From NCBI RefSeq assembly GCF_017873605.1, contig NZ_JAGGKI010000014.1:120897-184896 (forward strand): a stretch of DNA of 64,000 nt. The letters run 5' to 3'. The position numbers and the translations under genes are program-made. Every line of letters starts with the position of its first letter. Within the stretch, counting starts at the first letter, position 1. The notes under the pieces were generated by a model, which saw only the letters and a program-made list of their open reading frames with translations, was not told the origin of the DNA and searched no databases. This DNA comes from Paenibacillus lactis (GTDB lineage Bacteria; Bacillota; Bacilli; Paenibacillales; Paenibacillaceae). Positions 55,201-63,562 of the stretch are shown here, in pieces.

Positions 55201-56097
55201 GAATCAGGGGCTGCTCTGGTCGGTTCCCCAGTCGATTTCGATATAACAGCGAAAGCGAAGGCCCATGATAAGCCGCTTGAGCTGAAGCGATTCCCGCAAT
55301 ATATGGAGCACCGAATCACTTGGCCGCAGGGAATGCCGGGCCGCATCACGACAGCTGTCGGAGTGGATGACAACGGGGAATTATACCACATCCCGACACG
55401 CGTTGAACCGAGGAAGGATGGCAGCGTTGAGGCCATCATGCACCGTTTGGATGCAGGAACCGTTGCTTTCGTTGCTCATCAAGCGAATCTTGCCGATGTT
55501 ACGTTTCATTGGTCCAACGATGCGGTGAATGATCTTGCCTCACGCATGATCCTAAGCGGAAAGGGGAGCAGCGAGGATGGAGCTGGAGCGGGCTCAGGTG
55601 CAGATCATGCGACGCTCCATTTTGCGCCGAACGCTCAAGTGAACCGTGCCGAATTTGCCGCCATGATCGTGAGGGCTCTCGGCTTGCCTGAGGTGAAGGG
55701 TGAAGGCTCCGCGTTCCAGGATGTCCATGCAGGCGACTGGTACAGCGGCGTCATTGCACAAGCTGTGCAGTATGAGCTGATCCAAGGGGATGCGGTCGGC
55801 CGTTTCCGGCCAGATCAAGGCATTACGCGTCAAGAGGCTATGGCCGTTATGGCCAGAGCGATGAAGCTGGCAGGATTAACGACTGTAATGAATAAGAAGG
55901 AAGCAGATATTGTTCTTGACGGTTACAGAGACCTTCAAGACCTGTCCGATTGGGCCAAACCGGCAGCGGCCGTCCTTGTGAACGAAGGGATCGTCTACGG
56001 AGCCGACGATGCGCTTAAGCCGCTTTCGAAGCTGACCCGCGGCGAAGCGGCGGCGATGCTGCAGCGGTTATTGAGGGCGGCGCAGCTCATCGATTGA
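52237..56097 (+). CDS. Large S-layer-anchored surface protein with RCC1 propeller
   Basis: A 1286-residue exported protein. After a signal peptide (1-31), seven RCC1 repeats of ~50 residues (about 36-385; HSLALxxDGTVWAWG and GELGDGT patterns) form a beta-propeller. Next are a fibronectin III domain (390-485), an InlB B-repeat (490-575, LTYDGNG and YAKWKP), a Big_5/SbsA-like Ig domain (578-695), a cadherin-like sandwich (700-805), a Gly/Pro-rich linker, an uncharacterised region, and three SLH motifs (about 1107-1280) that bind pyruvylated wall polymer. GAAGGAGG precedes the ATG. Likely an adhesion or substrate-display protein; true role unknown. Confidence 0.92.
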   Translation: MLRRSVKILLCMAMLLLQLDWVAGYRHAFAAPAAAPKLVAGYYHTASLVSSGEVYSWGYGDRGQLGNGTWSARTTPVMAKGLNHVIDVHTGVRSTMALRSDGTVWTWGSNENGQLGIGTVTDMNVPGQVSGLSGIKAVSGGLGYHSMALSEDGSVWTWGKNDNGELGNGTTLQQNTPVQVAGLNDVTAIAAGGYFSLALKSDGTVWAWGVNGDGELGDGTTTDRYVPVQVAGLTDVMAIAAGGSHSLAVTQDGTVWAWGKNTYGTLGDGTRTNRTRPVQIKNLQHIVAVAGGGYHSLALDRTGNVWSWGDNSQRQLGVGSNASSLIPVPVSGIEHVREIAAGGFHSVAMKKDGTVWGWGFNGGGQLGDGTSSTRDTPTLTKAVLDTTPPDPGSGTLNPDSITTDSVALQWPKAVDNMTEQHELQYLLYSSGSSNIGDVSQMEKNGKPVGSYATDQTALVVNGLSEGTDYYFNVIAKDAAGRKSSYRMVKVTTKWPNLYSLTYDGNGHTAGNVPVSSGLFARGDETLVADNTGQLRKDEFVFEGWNTEPDGSGSDYPAGSKLTFGTQDVTLYAKWKPLPSPTELRALSYTPSHHSVGVEKDVPLRVVFQEEVTAVSGRLITIRQSPDSHVVETIDAADAGRVTILGNTAIIDPLNDFDEGMAYYVEIDPGAFTGNLSGASFAGIQGADTWSFTVKEAAVPAYDASLQGLRFESSEGEVGLSPAFDRYHYDYKAAVPKETNRITVTAQVYDARATVAASVYGVAGDLVFGPIDLVSGQKSPDLPIAAGNHVIEVVVTAPDGQQQKYRAAVTEAASTGGGGTPEAPGGSAPDSGQGPALPSQSNHAAPSENRVKIRVTLNDESQEGMVAGLSHEINGHTVVSMKLDTAKLEARLKTVDYKPVIIIALDQPADQVSLEASGEAIDLLSAKQGAVEIRSTLGHFHVPAAVMASSRWHEPDNPKLPLAADQMSVTLKMAATDAAKAEAVKKALSESGAALVGSPVDFDITAKAKAHDKPLELKRFPQYMEHRITWPQGMPGRITTAVGVDDNGELYHIPTRVEPRKDGSVEAIMHRLDAGTVAFVAHQANLADVTFHWSNDAVNDLASRMILSGKGSSEDGAGAGSGADHATLHFAPNAQVNRAEFAAMIVRALGLPEVKGEGSAFQDVHAGDWYSGVIAQAVQYELIQGDAVGRFRPDQGITRQEAMAVMARAMKLAGLTTVMNKKEADIVLDGYRDLQDLSDWAKPAAAVLVNEGIVYGADDALKPLSKLTRGEAAAMLQRLLRAAQLID

Positions 56098-56163
56098 GAT
56101 GCCTTTGAAGTAAGCTTGGATTCGGGATCAGTTGTTGTTTCATAGGCTGCTTCATTTTAATGG

Positions 56164-56193
56164 AAAGGGGATGCCGTGTCAGGCATCCCCTTT
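56164..56193 (+). terminator. Terminator after the surface protein gene
   Basis: A 12-bp perfect stem AAAGGGGATGCC / GGCATCCCCTTT with a 6-nt loop. The T-run is short but the stem is strong, and the next gene converges on it. Confidence 0.82.
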
Positions 56194-56209
56194 AGCATGA
56201 GACCAATAT

Positions 56210-56884
56210 CTAATTCTTCACGAAAGACTTTATCTTTTTGCTCAGTTCAGCTTCATCAAGAATTTGGGTAGGTTTTCCGGAGGATTGTTTAGCAACGAAG
56301 CTTTTATCTTGAATATCTAGAAGCTCATTTTTAATGAATGCCTGTCTTTCAACTAGTTGATCCCCGATTACTTTATACATGTTTGATTCTTCTCCAGTGA
56401 TCCAATATAAGTCAGGATACTCTTGTGTTATTGGTCCCACGGCTTTTTTCAGGAATAAAATGTATTCCTCATTCTCATTAAATATAGGGTTATCATTAAA
56501 CAATATTTCATCGGTACCCTGCTGCATAATCTGGATAGATTCCAGCTCAACCTTCACATCGGATTTCTGAGTTTCTAATATCTGAGCATTAAATACCGTT
56601 TTTGGTACAGGCTCATTCAATTCTCCTGACTTTTTTCCTATTCTAACTTTGGCAATTAAATCAGATCGGTTAACTGCCTCTTCAAAAGGAAAAATCTGAA
56701 TTTGACCATGCACAGATTTCGGTTTTGATGTTGATTTATCGATCCTCTTGTCTGCAGATGTATGGTCCGTCTGTGTAGCGATATTTGTTGAACCTTGTTT
56801 ACTATTAACTGTACCCGTTGAATAGATCACCCCGCCAATCAATACGAAAAATGCCAAAATTATAGCCAACCATTTATTTTTCAT
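56210..56884 (-). CDS. Hypothetical exported protein in an AT-rich patch
   Basis: A ~224-residue protein with an N-terminal membrane/signal segment (KNKWLAIILAFFVLIGGVIY), a Ser/Thr/Lys-rich linker, then a beta-rich domain (residues ~60-200, DLIAKVRIGKKSG, EEYILFLKK, YWITGEESNMYKVI). Similar lipid- or membrane-tethered proteins of unknown function occur in Bacillales. Start 56884 follows AGGAGGAAG. Base composition is clearly more AT-rich than either neighbour, suggesting separate origin. No family named. Confidence 0.75.
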   Translation of the reverse strand: MKNKWLAIILAFFVLIGGVIYSTGTVNSKQGSTNIATQTDHTSADKRIDKSTSKPKSVHGQIQIFPFEEAVNRSDLIAKVRIGKKSGELNEPVPKTVFNAQILETQKSDVKVELESIQIMQQGTDEILFNDNPIFNENEEYILFLKKAVGPITQEYPDLYWITGEESNMYKVIGDQLVERQAFIKNELLDIQDKSFVAKQSSGKPTQILDEAELSKKIKSFVKN

Positions 56885-57430
56885 TGAAATTCTTCCTCCT
56901 AAATGATGGGGGAGTTGGAGAGTTTTCTCCCTCTTTTCATGAATTATAAAAATCACTACTAAATAATGATCGTTCATATTCTTAATGCATAACAACTCAT
57001 AAATGTTGCAAATAAAAACCATTTTTTAACTTGTATTTAATTCTCGTATTTAATTAAGAAAGGTTTTAGCTGGGACTAGATGCAATAATTGTGGTGGTCC
57101 TCTAAACAAAATCCATGGTCCTATGGTAAAGGAAGAAGTCCAAGTCGTGGTCTATTCTCCAATAAATTGCCTTCCTCTAGTACGGCCGAAGGTCTGGATG
57201 TATCTCTGCTTTGTACGATATAGAAATAATAAGGAGCGGTTGAATGCCGGCTGTTTTGAAAAATAATGCGCTTTCACCCTGGTTCTATGGTAAAAACGAC
57301 TGATCAAATGTTGGCATTTTCCGAACATTAATGACATTTTTATTAAGGAATGTTCTGTGATATATGCAGTTTTCGACCAAATTTTTGCTAAAAAACACAT
57401 TAAACTACATAAAACGCTAAAATTTTTGTT
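56885..57430. other. AT-rich intergenic region, possible gene remnant
   Basis: No intact gene is supported. On the plus strand a frame is open from 57054 to the stop at 57264-57266 without a usable start; it begins near CNNCGGPLN and ends NAGCFEK, with internal paired cysteines. It could be the tail of a decayed small zinc-binding protein gene. The near-repeat GGTYCTATGGTAAA occurs at about 57118 and 57282. Confidence 0.35.
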
Positions 57431-57459
57431 TTGACATCTGCTTGTCTATACCCTAGGAT
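57431..57459 (+). promoter_or_regulatory. Promoter of the nucleoside uptake operon
   Basis: A consensus -35 TTGACA (57431-57436), a 17-bp spacer and -10 TAGGAT (57454-57459). Transcription would start ~35 bp before the ATG at 57502, so there is no room for a purine riboswitch. Confidence 0.75.
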
Positions 57460-57501
57460 AATAGTATAAAACGTGCTCACTTAGGAGGATAAGCTCAGGA
57501 C

Positions 57502-58545
57502 ATGAAGAAGACATGGTCAATTCTATTAACACTCGTACTCTCCGTCGGACTGCTGGCAGGCTGCGGCAGCAATGATAAGTCGACCGACAAAGGTGCCGAA
57601 GCTGGCGGTGCTGAAGGGTCTAAAGATAAGAAACGCATTGCGCTCGTTCTTCCTGAGAAGATCGGCGTGAATCCATTCTTTGCCTTGATGGACGAAGGCT
57701 TGCAGAAAGCGGCTGCCGATTTCGACGTGGAAGTGAAGACGATCGAATCGACGGATCCGGCCTCGATCGAGCAAAATCTGCGCACAGCCGTGGCAGAGAA
57801 ATATGACTTGATCATCACAACCACATTCCAGATGGAAGATGCGCTTAAGAAGGTTGCGCCGGAGAATCCGGACGTACCGTTCGCGATCATTGATACCGTT
57901 GTCGACTTGCCGAACGTTCGCAGCGTCGGATTCCGCGAGCATGAGGCGGCTTACCTCCTTGGAGCGGCTGCCGGATTGGCAACGAAAACGAACAAGGTCG
58001 GCAATGTCGTGGCAGACGATATTCCGATTATGCACAAGTATATCAAGGGCTTTGAGGAAGGCGCGAAATCCGTCAACCCGAATGTCGAAATCTTCGTTAA
58101 CTTCGTCGGCGGATTTGACGATCCGGCGAAAGCGAAAGAGCTTGCGCTCCTGCAAAATTCCAAAGGCGCGGATTTCGTAGCAGGCATGTCCGCCGTAGGC
58201 GACCTAGGCGTATTCGAAGCTGCGAAGGAGAAGGGCTTCTACACGTCCGGCCAAGATACGGACAACACCGGCACCGATCCCGAGCATGTTGTCTTGGCTC
58301 AGCTGAAGGGAACGGACGCCGTTGCGTACGAGACGGTCAAAGACTTTGTGGAAGGCAAATTTTCCTTTGATGTTCGCGAGTATGGCTTGAAGGAAGGCGG
58401 CGTAGGCCTCACTTATGTCACGCATGAGAGCAAAACTCCGCTGAACCCGTTCATTGGACAAGACATTGTAGACCAGCTCAAGGTGATTTCTGACGATATA
58501 ATCGCTGGAAAAATTAAAGTAACGAACGCATTGGAACAAAACTAG
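57502..58545 (+). CDS. Nucleoside-binding lipoprotein (BMP family, NupN-like)
   Basis: A 347-residue basic-membrane-protein-type binding protein. The lipoprotein signal ends LLAGC (lipid cysteine near residue 21). The mature part has the Bmp/PnrA fold marks IALVLPEKIGVNPFF, SVGFREHEAAYLLGAAAGL and SGQDTDNTG. It captures nucleosides for the three transport proteins encoded downstream. A hairpin after the stop may raise its expression relative to the ATPase. Confidence 0.93.
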   Translation: MKKTWSILLTLVLSVGLLAGCGSNDKSTDKGAEAGGAEGSKDKKRIALVLPEKIGVNPFFALMDEGLQKAAADFDVEVKTIESTDPASIEQNLRTAVAEKYDLIITTTFQMEDALKKVAPENPDVPFAIIDTVVDLPNVRSVGFREHEAAYLLGAAAGLATKTNKVGNVVADDIPIMHKYIKGFEEGAKSVNPNVEIFVNFVGGFDDPAKAKELALLQNSKGADFVAGMSAVGDLGVFEAAKEKGFYTSGQDTDNTGTDPEHVVLAQLKGTDAVAYETVKDFVEGKFSFDVREYGLKEGGVGLTYVTHESKTPLNPFIGQDIVDQLKVISDDIIAGKIKVTNALEQN

Positions 58546-58555
58546 TTCTCACCTG

Positions 58556-58586
58556 GACCGGCTGCGCATAGGGCAGTCGGTCTTTT
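58556..58586 (+). terminator. Partial terminator inside the nucleoside operon
   Basis: GACCGGCTGC pairs with GCAGTCGGTC (one G-U) across a short loop, followed by TTTTATT. Set between the binding protein and ATPase genes, it would let only part of transcription through, giving excess binding protein, a common design in ABC operons. Confidence 0.7.
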
Positions 58587-58616
58587 ATTCAGAAGCGAAA
58601 GGAAGGCATAACCGAC

Positions 58617-60113
58617 ATGCTACTCCAGATGGACAGTATTACGAAAAAGTATGGCGAGTTTAGCGCAAACCGCGGCATTGATTTTTCGCTGCGCGCAGGT
58701 GAAGTTCATGCGATTGTCGGAGAGAATGGTGCAGGTAAAACGACGCTGATGCGGATTTTGTACGGGATGGAGCAGCCGACCTCGGGTACGATTCGTCTGA
58801 ACGGCAAGGAAGTGTCCTTTGCCAGTCCCTTGGATGCCATACAGAGCGGAATCGGCATGGTGCATCAGCATTTCATGCTGTTTCCTTCCTTTACGATCGC
58901 GGAGAACATTGTTATCGGCAACGAACCGGGCGCAGGGGCCGTCTTTGACCGGAAGCAGGCCGTGAAGACGGTGGAAGAGCTATGCGAAAAATTCGGGATG
59001 AAGGTGGATCCGCAGGCGATCGTAAGCAGCACCGCTCCCGGCGTGCAGCAGCGGGTCGAAATATTAAAGGTGCTTTATCAAGGGGCGGACATCATTATCC
59101 TGGACGAGCCGACGGGGGTTCTCACACCGCTGGAGGTCCAGGAGCTTTTGGAGGCTATAAAACAGCTGTCGAAGCAGGGCAAAAGCTTTATTCTGATCAG
59201 TCACAAGCTGAATGAAGTGCTTGATGTGGCCGACCGCATTACCGTCCTTCGGGACGGAGCGGTGACGGGCGTGGTGGATAAGCATGCTACCGATGCGCAT
59301 GAAATCTCCCGGCTGATGGTCGGACGTGAGCTGCTGGAGCTGGATCGCAAGCCGATTACGCCTGGAGATAAGGTGCTGGAGGTAACGGACCTTTCGCTGC
59401 GCGGCACAAAGGGCAAGCCGGTGCTGGATGCGGTTAGCCTGAGCGTCCGCGCAGGCGAGATCGTAGGAGTAGCGGGCATATCCGGCAACGGACAATCCGA
59501 GCTGCTTCAGCTCATCTCGGGTCTGGCCCAGCCGGACGGCGGCCGGATCGCCGTCGCTGGCAAGGACGTTACGGGCAAGGCACCAAGAGATATTCGGGAG
59601 AGCGGTCTTGCGCACATCCCGGAGGACCGTTACGTGTGGGGGGCCAACCGGACGGCCACGGTGATGGATACCGGACTGATGGGTCACCATCGTCGGCTGC
59701 AGAAGAGCGGCCTCCTCAAGCTGAAGGACATCCGTGCCCTCGTTTCGGGATGGGTGCAGAAATTCTCGATTAAGACGGGCTCGCTGGAGACGAGCACGCA
59801 GTATTTGTCCGGGGGCAATCTGCAGAAGCTGATTGTCGCCCGCGAGCTGGAGCAGGGCACGCCGTTCCTGATCGCGGCGGAGCCTACGCGCGGCGTCGAC
59901 ATTGGCGCCATGGAGACGATTCACGGCGAGCTGTTGAAACGGCGCGAAGAAGGAACGGGAATTTTGCTCGTGTCCTCTGAGCTGACCGAGATTTTGAAGC
60001 TCTCTGACCGGGTTTTGGTTATGTATGAAGGCCGGATCGCAGGCGAGCTGTCCGCGAAGGAAGCGACGGAGGAAAAACTGGGACTGCTGATGGCGGGAGG
60101 AACATTGCAATGA
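58617..60113 (+). CDS. Nucleoside ABC transporter ATPase (NupO-like, double cassette)
   Basis: A 498-residue ATPase with two ABC cassettes, the RbsA/NupO plan. Cassette 1 has Walker A GENGAGKTT and Walker B IIILDEPTGVLT; cassette 2 has a degenerate Walker A GISGNGQSE and LSGGNLQKLIVARELEQ with AAEPTRGVD. Cassette 1's signature VSSTAPGVQQRVEIL is atypical, as usual in this family. Overlaps the next gene by 4 nt (ATGA). Confidence 0.94.
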   Translation: MLLQMDSITKKYGEFSANRGIDFSLRAGEVHAIVGENGAGKTTLMRILYGMEQPTSGTIRLNGKEVSFASPLDAIQSGIGMVHQHFMLFPSFTIAENIVIGNEPGAGAVFDRKQAVKTVEELCEKFGMKVDPQAIVSSTAPGVQQRVEILKVLYQGADIIILDEPTGVLTPLEVQELLEAIKQLSKQGKSFILISHKLNEVLDVADRITVLRDGAVTGVVDKHATDAHEISRLMVGRELLELDRKPITPGDKVLEVTDLSLRGTKGKPVLDAVSLSVRAGEIVGVAGISGNGQSELLQLISGLAQPDGGRIAVAGKDVTGKAPRDIRESGLAHIPEDRYVWGANRTATVMDTGLMGHHRRLQKSGLLKLKDIRALVSGWVQKFSIKTGSLETSTQYLSGGNLQKLIVARELEQGTPFLIAAEPTRGVDIGAMETIHGELLKRREEGTGILLVSSELTEILKLSDRVLVMYEGRIAGELSAKEATEEKLGLLMAGGTLQ

Positions 60114-61177
60114 ACAAATGGACAAAATTAACGCTTCCGCTGCTTCAGCCGGTCGCAGCCATCATCGTGGGTCTATTGGCTGGAGCGATTGCAATTATTA
60201 TTGCCGGAGGCGACATTTTAGAGACGTATGCGGAAATGTGGAAAGGCGCGTTCGGAGGAATGTATTTCTTCACGAACACCCTCTCGCGGGCGACGCCGAT
60301 CATTCTGATCGGATTAGGCGCGGCGCTTGCCTTCCGTGCGGGCTTCTTTAACCTTGGAGCGGAAGGCCAGATGGTGTTCGGGGCGCTCTGCGCCGCATTG
60401 GTCGGATTGTATATGCCTGGACCGGGCTGGCTCGTGTGCATTGCCGCTCTGCTCGCCGGCGTTATCGCAGGCGGATTATGGTCGGTCATGGCCGGATACT
60501 TCGATTCGAGATTCGGCGTGAACCTGCTGATCTCGACGCTGCTGCTCAACTATGTGGCAGTACTGTTTGCCGGCTATTTGGTTGCCTACCCGCTGAAGGA
60601 CCGCTCAGGCTCAGCGGCGATGGCCCAGTCGGAGATGCTTGACAACAGCGTTTGGCTGCCGAAGCTGATCTCGGGCATGCCCCTCCACGTCGGGTTTGTG
60701 CTGGCCGTTCTCGCCGCTTTGATCATTTTTGTGGTGCTGAAGCGTACGGTGGTCGGTTATGAAATCCGGATGCTCGGCGGGAACCCGCTGTTCGCCTTGT
60801 TCGGCGGGGTGAAGCGGGGGCCGATGATGATCGGCGCTATGTTCGCAAGCGGCGGTCTTGCGGGTCTCGGCGGTGCTGTCGAGATCTTGGGCTCCCAGTA
60901 TCGTTATATCGACGGCGCATTATCCACGGCGGATTATGCCTGGACAGGCATTATGGCAGCCCTGCTGGCCGGATCGAATCCGATCGGCACGCTGATTGCG
61001 GCGATTTTTCTGGCGGCGCTGCAGACCGGCGGCATGGGCGTCGAGCGGAATACGGAAGTGCCGCTTGAGGTGGGAGATATCATCCAAGCCGTTCTGATCC
61101 TGTTTATTTCCGCCCGATTCACATATAGCTTCCTGAAGCGCAGAAAGGAGAACAAATCCGATGGAACAGCTGTTTGA
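60110..61177 (+). CDS. Nucleoside ABC transporter permease 1 (NupP-like)
   Basis: A 355-residue branched-chain-type (BPD_transp_2) permease with about eight to ten membrane segments. The loops FFNLGAEGQMVFG and GLAGLGGAVEILG match NupP/YufP. Start overlaps the ATPase stop; end overlaps the partner permease gene by 17 nt, showing tight coupling. Confidence 0.93.
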   Translation: MNKWTKLTLPLLQPVAAIIVGLLAGAIAIIIAGGDILETYAEMWKGAFGGMYFFTNTLSRATPIILIGLGAALAFRAGFFNLGAEGQMVFGALCAALVGLYMPGPGWLVCIAALLAGVIAGGLWSVMAGYFDSRFGVNLLISTLLLNYVAVLFAGYLVAYPLKDRSGSAAMAQSEMLDNSVWLPKLISGMPLHVGFVLAVLAALIIFVVLKRTVVGYEIRMLGGNPLFALFGGVKRGPMMIGAMFASGGLAGLGGAVEILGSQYRYIDGALSTADYAWTGIMAALLAGSNPIGTLIAAIFLAALQTGGMGVERNTEVPLEVGDIIQAVLILFISARFTYSFLKRRKENKSDGTAV

Positions 61178-62084
61178 CCTTGCCCTGATTAACTCGGCGC
61201 TCCGGGTGCTGACGCCGATTCTGCTCGCAGCCCTCGGCGGAGCCCTCTGCTCGCGCGTCGGATTGTTCAATGTCGGCCTGGAAGGCTTTATGCTGCTGGG
61301 TGCGTTCTCCGCAGTGGTTGGGAATTACTACTTCGGCAACGTGTTTTATGCGATATTGTTTGCGATTGCGATTGTATCGATCTTTTCGTTGATATTTGCC
61401 TATTTGAGCATAAACCTGCGGGCGAACGTCATCGTCGTCGGGATCGCCATGAATGCGCTGGCGGCCGGGCTTACCACGTTCAGCCTGCGGGCGATCTTCG
61501 ATGTAAAGGGCGCCTTTTACGACAACACGATGGTGGGGCTGCCGAAATGGAATATCCCCGTCATTGAGGATATTCCCGTGATCGGGCCGATTTTGGCGGG
61601 ATTGACGCCGCTTGTGTACTTGTCATTTTTGATTGCGGGTTTGATGTGGTACTATTTTTATCGCACGAAGAGCGGATTCCGCTTCCTGGCTGCGGGTGAA
61701 AATCCGCTGGCGGCCAAGAGCGTCGGGATTCGGGTAGCCCGTTATCAATACGGCGCCGTACTGGCTAGCGGCGTGCTGTGCGCGCTTGCGGGTGCGCAGC
61801 TGTCGCTTGGACAAGTGACGATGTTTACGGAGGGCATGACCGCCGGTCGCGGCTTCATCGCGCTGGTTGCCACAATGCTGGGCCAATCCGGCCCGCTTGG
61901 CGTAACGGCGGCAAGTCTGCTGTTCGGGTTCATGGATGCGCTGAGCATCCGGTTCCAGGGACTGGCGCTGCCGACACATTTCACCCAAATGCTGCCGTAT
62001 GTCGTTACAATCCTGGCGATGTTCTTCTTCAAGGATAAGAGCTTCCAGAAGGATGCGCTGAAGCAGGGCTCAAGCTCGCGATAA
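61161..62084 (+). CDS. Nucleoside ABC transporter permease 2 (NupQ-like)
   Basis: A 307-residue permease with about eight membrane segments; GLFNVGLEGFMLLGAFSA and SLGQVTMFTEGMTAGRGFIALVA match NupQ/YufQ. It completes the importer of two permeases, one double ATPase and one binding lipoprotein. AAAGGAG precedes the ATG within the end of the previous gene. Confidence 0.93.
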   Translation: MEQLFDLALINSALRVLTPILLAALGGALCSRVGLFNVGLEGFMLLGAFSAVVGNYYFGNVFYAILFAIAIVSIFSLIFAYLSINLRANVIVVGIAMNALAAGLTTFSLRAIFDVKGAFYDNTMVGLPKWNIPVIEDIPVIGPILAGLTPLVYLSFLIAGLMWYYFYRTKSGFRFLAAGENPLAAKSVGIRVARYQYGAVLASGVLCALAGAQLSLGQVTMFTEGMTAGRGFIALVATMLGQSGPLGVTAASLLFGFMDALSIRFQGLALPTHFTQMLPYVVTILAMFFFKDKSFQKDALKQGSSSR

Positions 62085-62149
62085 AGCTTGATGCCCCGGT
62101 GATCTTTCGGAAATGGACCCGAGACTTTGCATAAGGAGATGAGCGGAAG

Positions 62150-62824
62150 GTGCATAAGAAAGCGGAACGTTTGAAAAAAATGAAGCCGGTCGCGGCCGGC
62201 AACCTGACCGAGGAGCAGCGCGTCAAGCTGCCTCCCGGACAGACGCTGACCGAGAAGTTCCCCATTTTGCATGAAGGGGAGGTACCGGTTTATGACATGT
62301 CTGAGTGGACGCTGCGGGTATTCGGCGAAGTTGAGGAGGAGCGGATATTTTCGTATGAGGATATTTTGTCGATGAAGTCGGTAACGCTCCAAACCGATAT
62401 TCACTGCGTCACACGCTGGTCCAAATTCGATACGGTGTGGGAAGGGGTTCTGTTTCGGGATTTCCTGAAGGAGCTGAAGGTCAAGCCGGAAGCCAAGTAC
62501 GTCATGTTCCATGCGGATCCGGACTATGACACGAACGTGCCGATCGAGGACCTGCTGCGGGACGATGTGCTGCTTGCTTACCGCTTCAACGGAGAGCCGC
62601 TGACGGACAAGCATGGCTGGCCGCTGCGCACGGTTGTGCCGCATCGGTATTTCTGGAAAAGCGCGAAGTGGCTGCGCGGCATTGAGTTTATGGCGGAGGA
62701 CCGGCCGGGCTTCTGGGAACGCAACGGCTTCCATAATGAAGCCGATCCGTTCAAGGAGCAGCGGTTTAGCGGCGAAGCGCTGGATATACCGGAAGACGAA
62801 TGGACACGTAAGGAGTTTGATTGA
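62150..62824 (+). CDS. Molybdopterin-dependent oxidoreductase (YuiH/sulfite-oxidase-like)
   Basis: A 224-residue cytoplasmic protein with the SUOX fold. The molybdenum-ligating cysteine is in DIHCVTRWSKFD; GVLFRDFLKE, HADPDYDTN, GWPLRTVVPHRYFWKS and EFMAEDRPGFWE are family motifs. It is the short, Bacillus YuiH-like form without signal peptide. GTG start at 62150 behind AAGGAG (11 nt away). Its role beside a nucleoside transporter is unclear; it overlaps nothing but ends 1 nt before the next start. Confidence 0.88.
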   Translation: MHKKAERLKKMKPVAAGNLTEEQRVKLPPGQTLTEKFPILHEGEVPVYDMSEWTLRVFGEVEEERIFSYEDILSMKSVTLQTDIHCVTRWSKFDTVWEGVLFRDFLKELKVKPEAKYVMFHADPDYDTNVPIEDLLRDDVLLAYRFNGEPLTDKHGWPLRTVVPHRYFWKSAKWLRGIEFMAEDRPGFWERNGFHNEADPFKEQRFSGEALDIPEDEWTRKEFD

Positions 62825-62825
62825 T

Positions 62826-63557
62826 ATGTTGATGCCGATATTGCAAGTGAACTCTGAGGATATTCCCGAATTCGTCGTGGTCTGCGGCGATCCGAAGCGC
62901 GCGGAAGTCATCTCCCGCAAGCTGGAAGGCGCGCGCGAGCTGGCGTTCAGCCGCGAATACCGGACCTTCGTGGGGACGTACGAAGGCGTGGAGCTGGCCG
63001 TGACGAGCCACGGCGTCGGGTGCCCGGGGGCGGCCGTCTGCTTCGAGGAGCTGATTCGCGCCGGTGCGAAGACGCTGATCCGCGTTGGCACCGCCGGCTC
63101 CTACCGGGCGGATACGCCGGCGGGAAGCCTGGTCGTCAGCACCGCGGCCATCCGTACGGACGGGCTGACGAAGCAGCTTGTGCCGGAAGGCTTCCCGGCT
63201 GTGGCGGACAGCGCGGTCGCTGAGGCGCTGTACGAATCCGCGCTCTCGTTAGGCGAGGGCGTCGTCCGCAAAGGGATGACGGTGACGCTGGATGTATTCT
63301 TTAACGGGGTGGAGGAATTCCCCCATCCGAAATATAAGGCGGCCGGCGCGCTCGGCGTGGAGATGGAAATCTCGGCGCTTTATGTAGTGGCCGCCCTCCG
63401 CGGCGTCCGCGCTGGTGCGATCGTGGCGATCGACGGCTTCGCGGACGCGGATCTCGCGGCGGAGTATGATCCGAACACGAATGTCGTGTCGGATGCCGTG
63501 GAGCGCGAGATTCATGCGGCCTTGATGGCCGTTGCGAAGCTGGCGAAGCAAGGGTGA
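62826..63557 (+). CDS. Nucleoside phosphorylase (uridine phosphorylase family)
   Basis: A 243-residue enzyme splitting nucleosides with phosphate. Motifs of the NP-I family are present: VVCGDPKRAEVI (phosphate loop), HGVGCPGAAVCFEELI, RVGTAGSYRAD and GVEMEISALYVVAALRG (ribose-binding Glu-Met-Glu). It most resembles uridine phosphorylase, but purine use is possible. ATG 62826 follows the previous stop by 1 nt; AAGGAG lies within that gene's end. It would use the nucleosides brought in by the transporter. Confidence 0.9.
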   Translation: MLMPILQVNSEDIPEFVVVCGDPKRAEVISRKLEGARELAFSREYRTFVGTYEGVELAVTSHGVGCPGAAVCFEELIRAGAKTLIRVGTAGSYRADTPAGSLVVSTAAIRTDGLTKQLVPEGFPAVADSAVAEALYESALSLGEGVVRKGMTVTLDVFFNGVEEFPHPKYKAAGALGVEMEISALYVVAALRGVRAGAIVAIDGFADADLAAEYDPNTNVVSDAVEREIHAALMAVAKLAKQG

Positions 63558-63562
63558 TGGAT

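Noticed and set aside
57152..57400. 82-codon minus-strand frame in the AT-rich patch
   Set aside because: No match or start signal; overlaps the plus-strand candidate remnant, and neither can be called a gene.
57400..57501. Purine riboswitch before the nucleoside operon
   Set aside because: The promoter places the transcript start ~35 bp from the start codon, leaving no room, and no riboswitch core is seen.
61745..63091. 448-codon minus-strand frame opposite permease, oxidoreductase and phosphorylase genes
   Set aside because: Antisense to three recognised, coupled genes.
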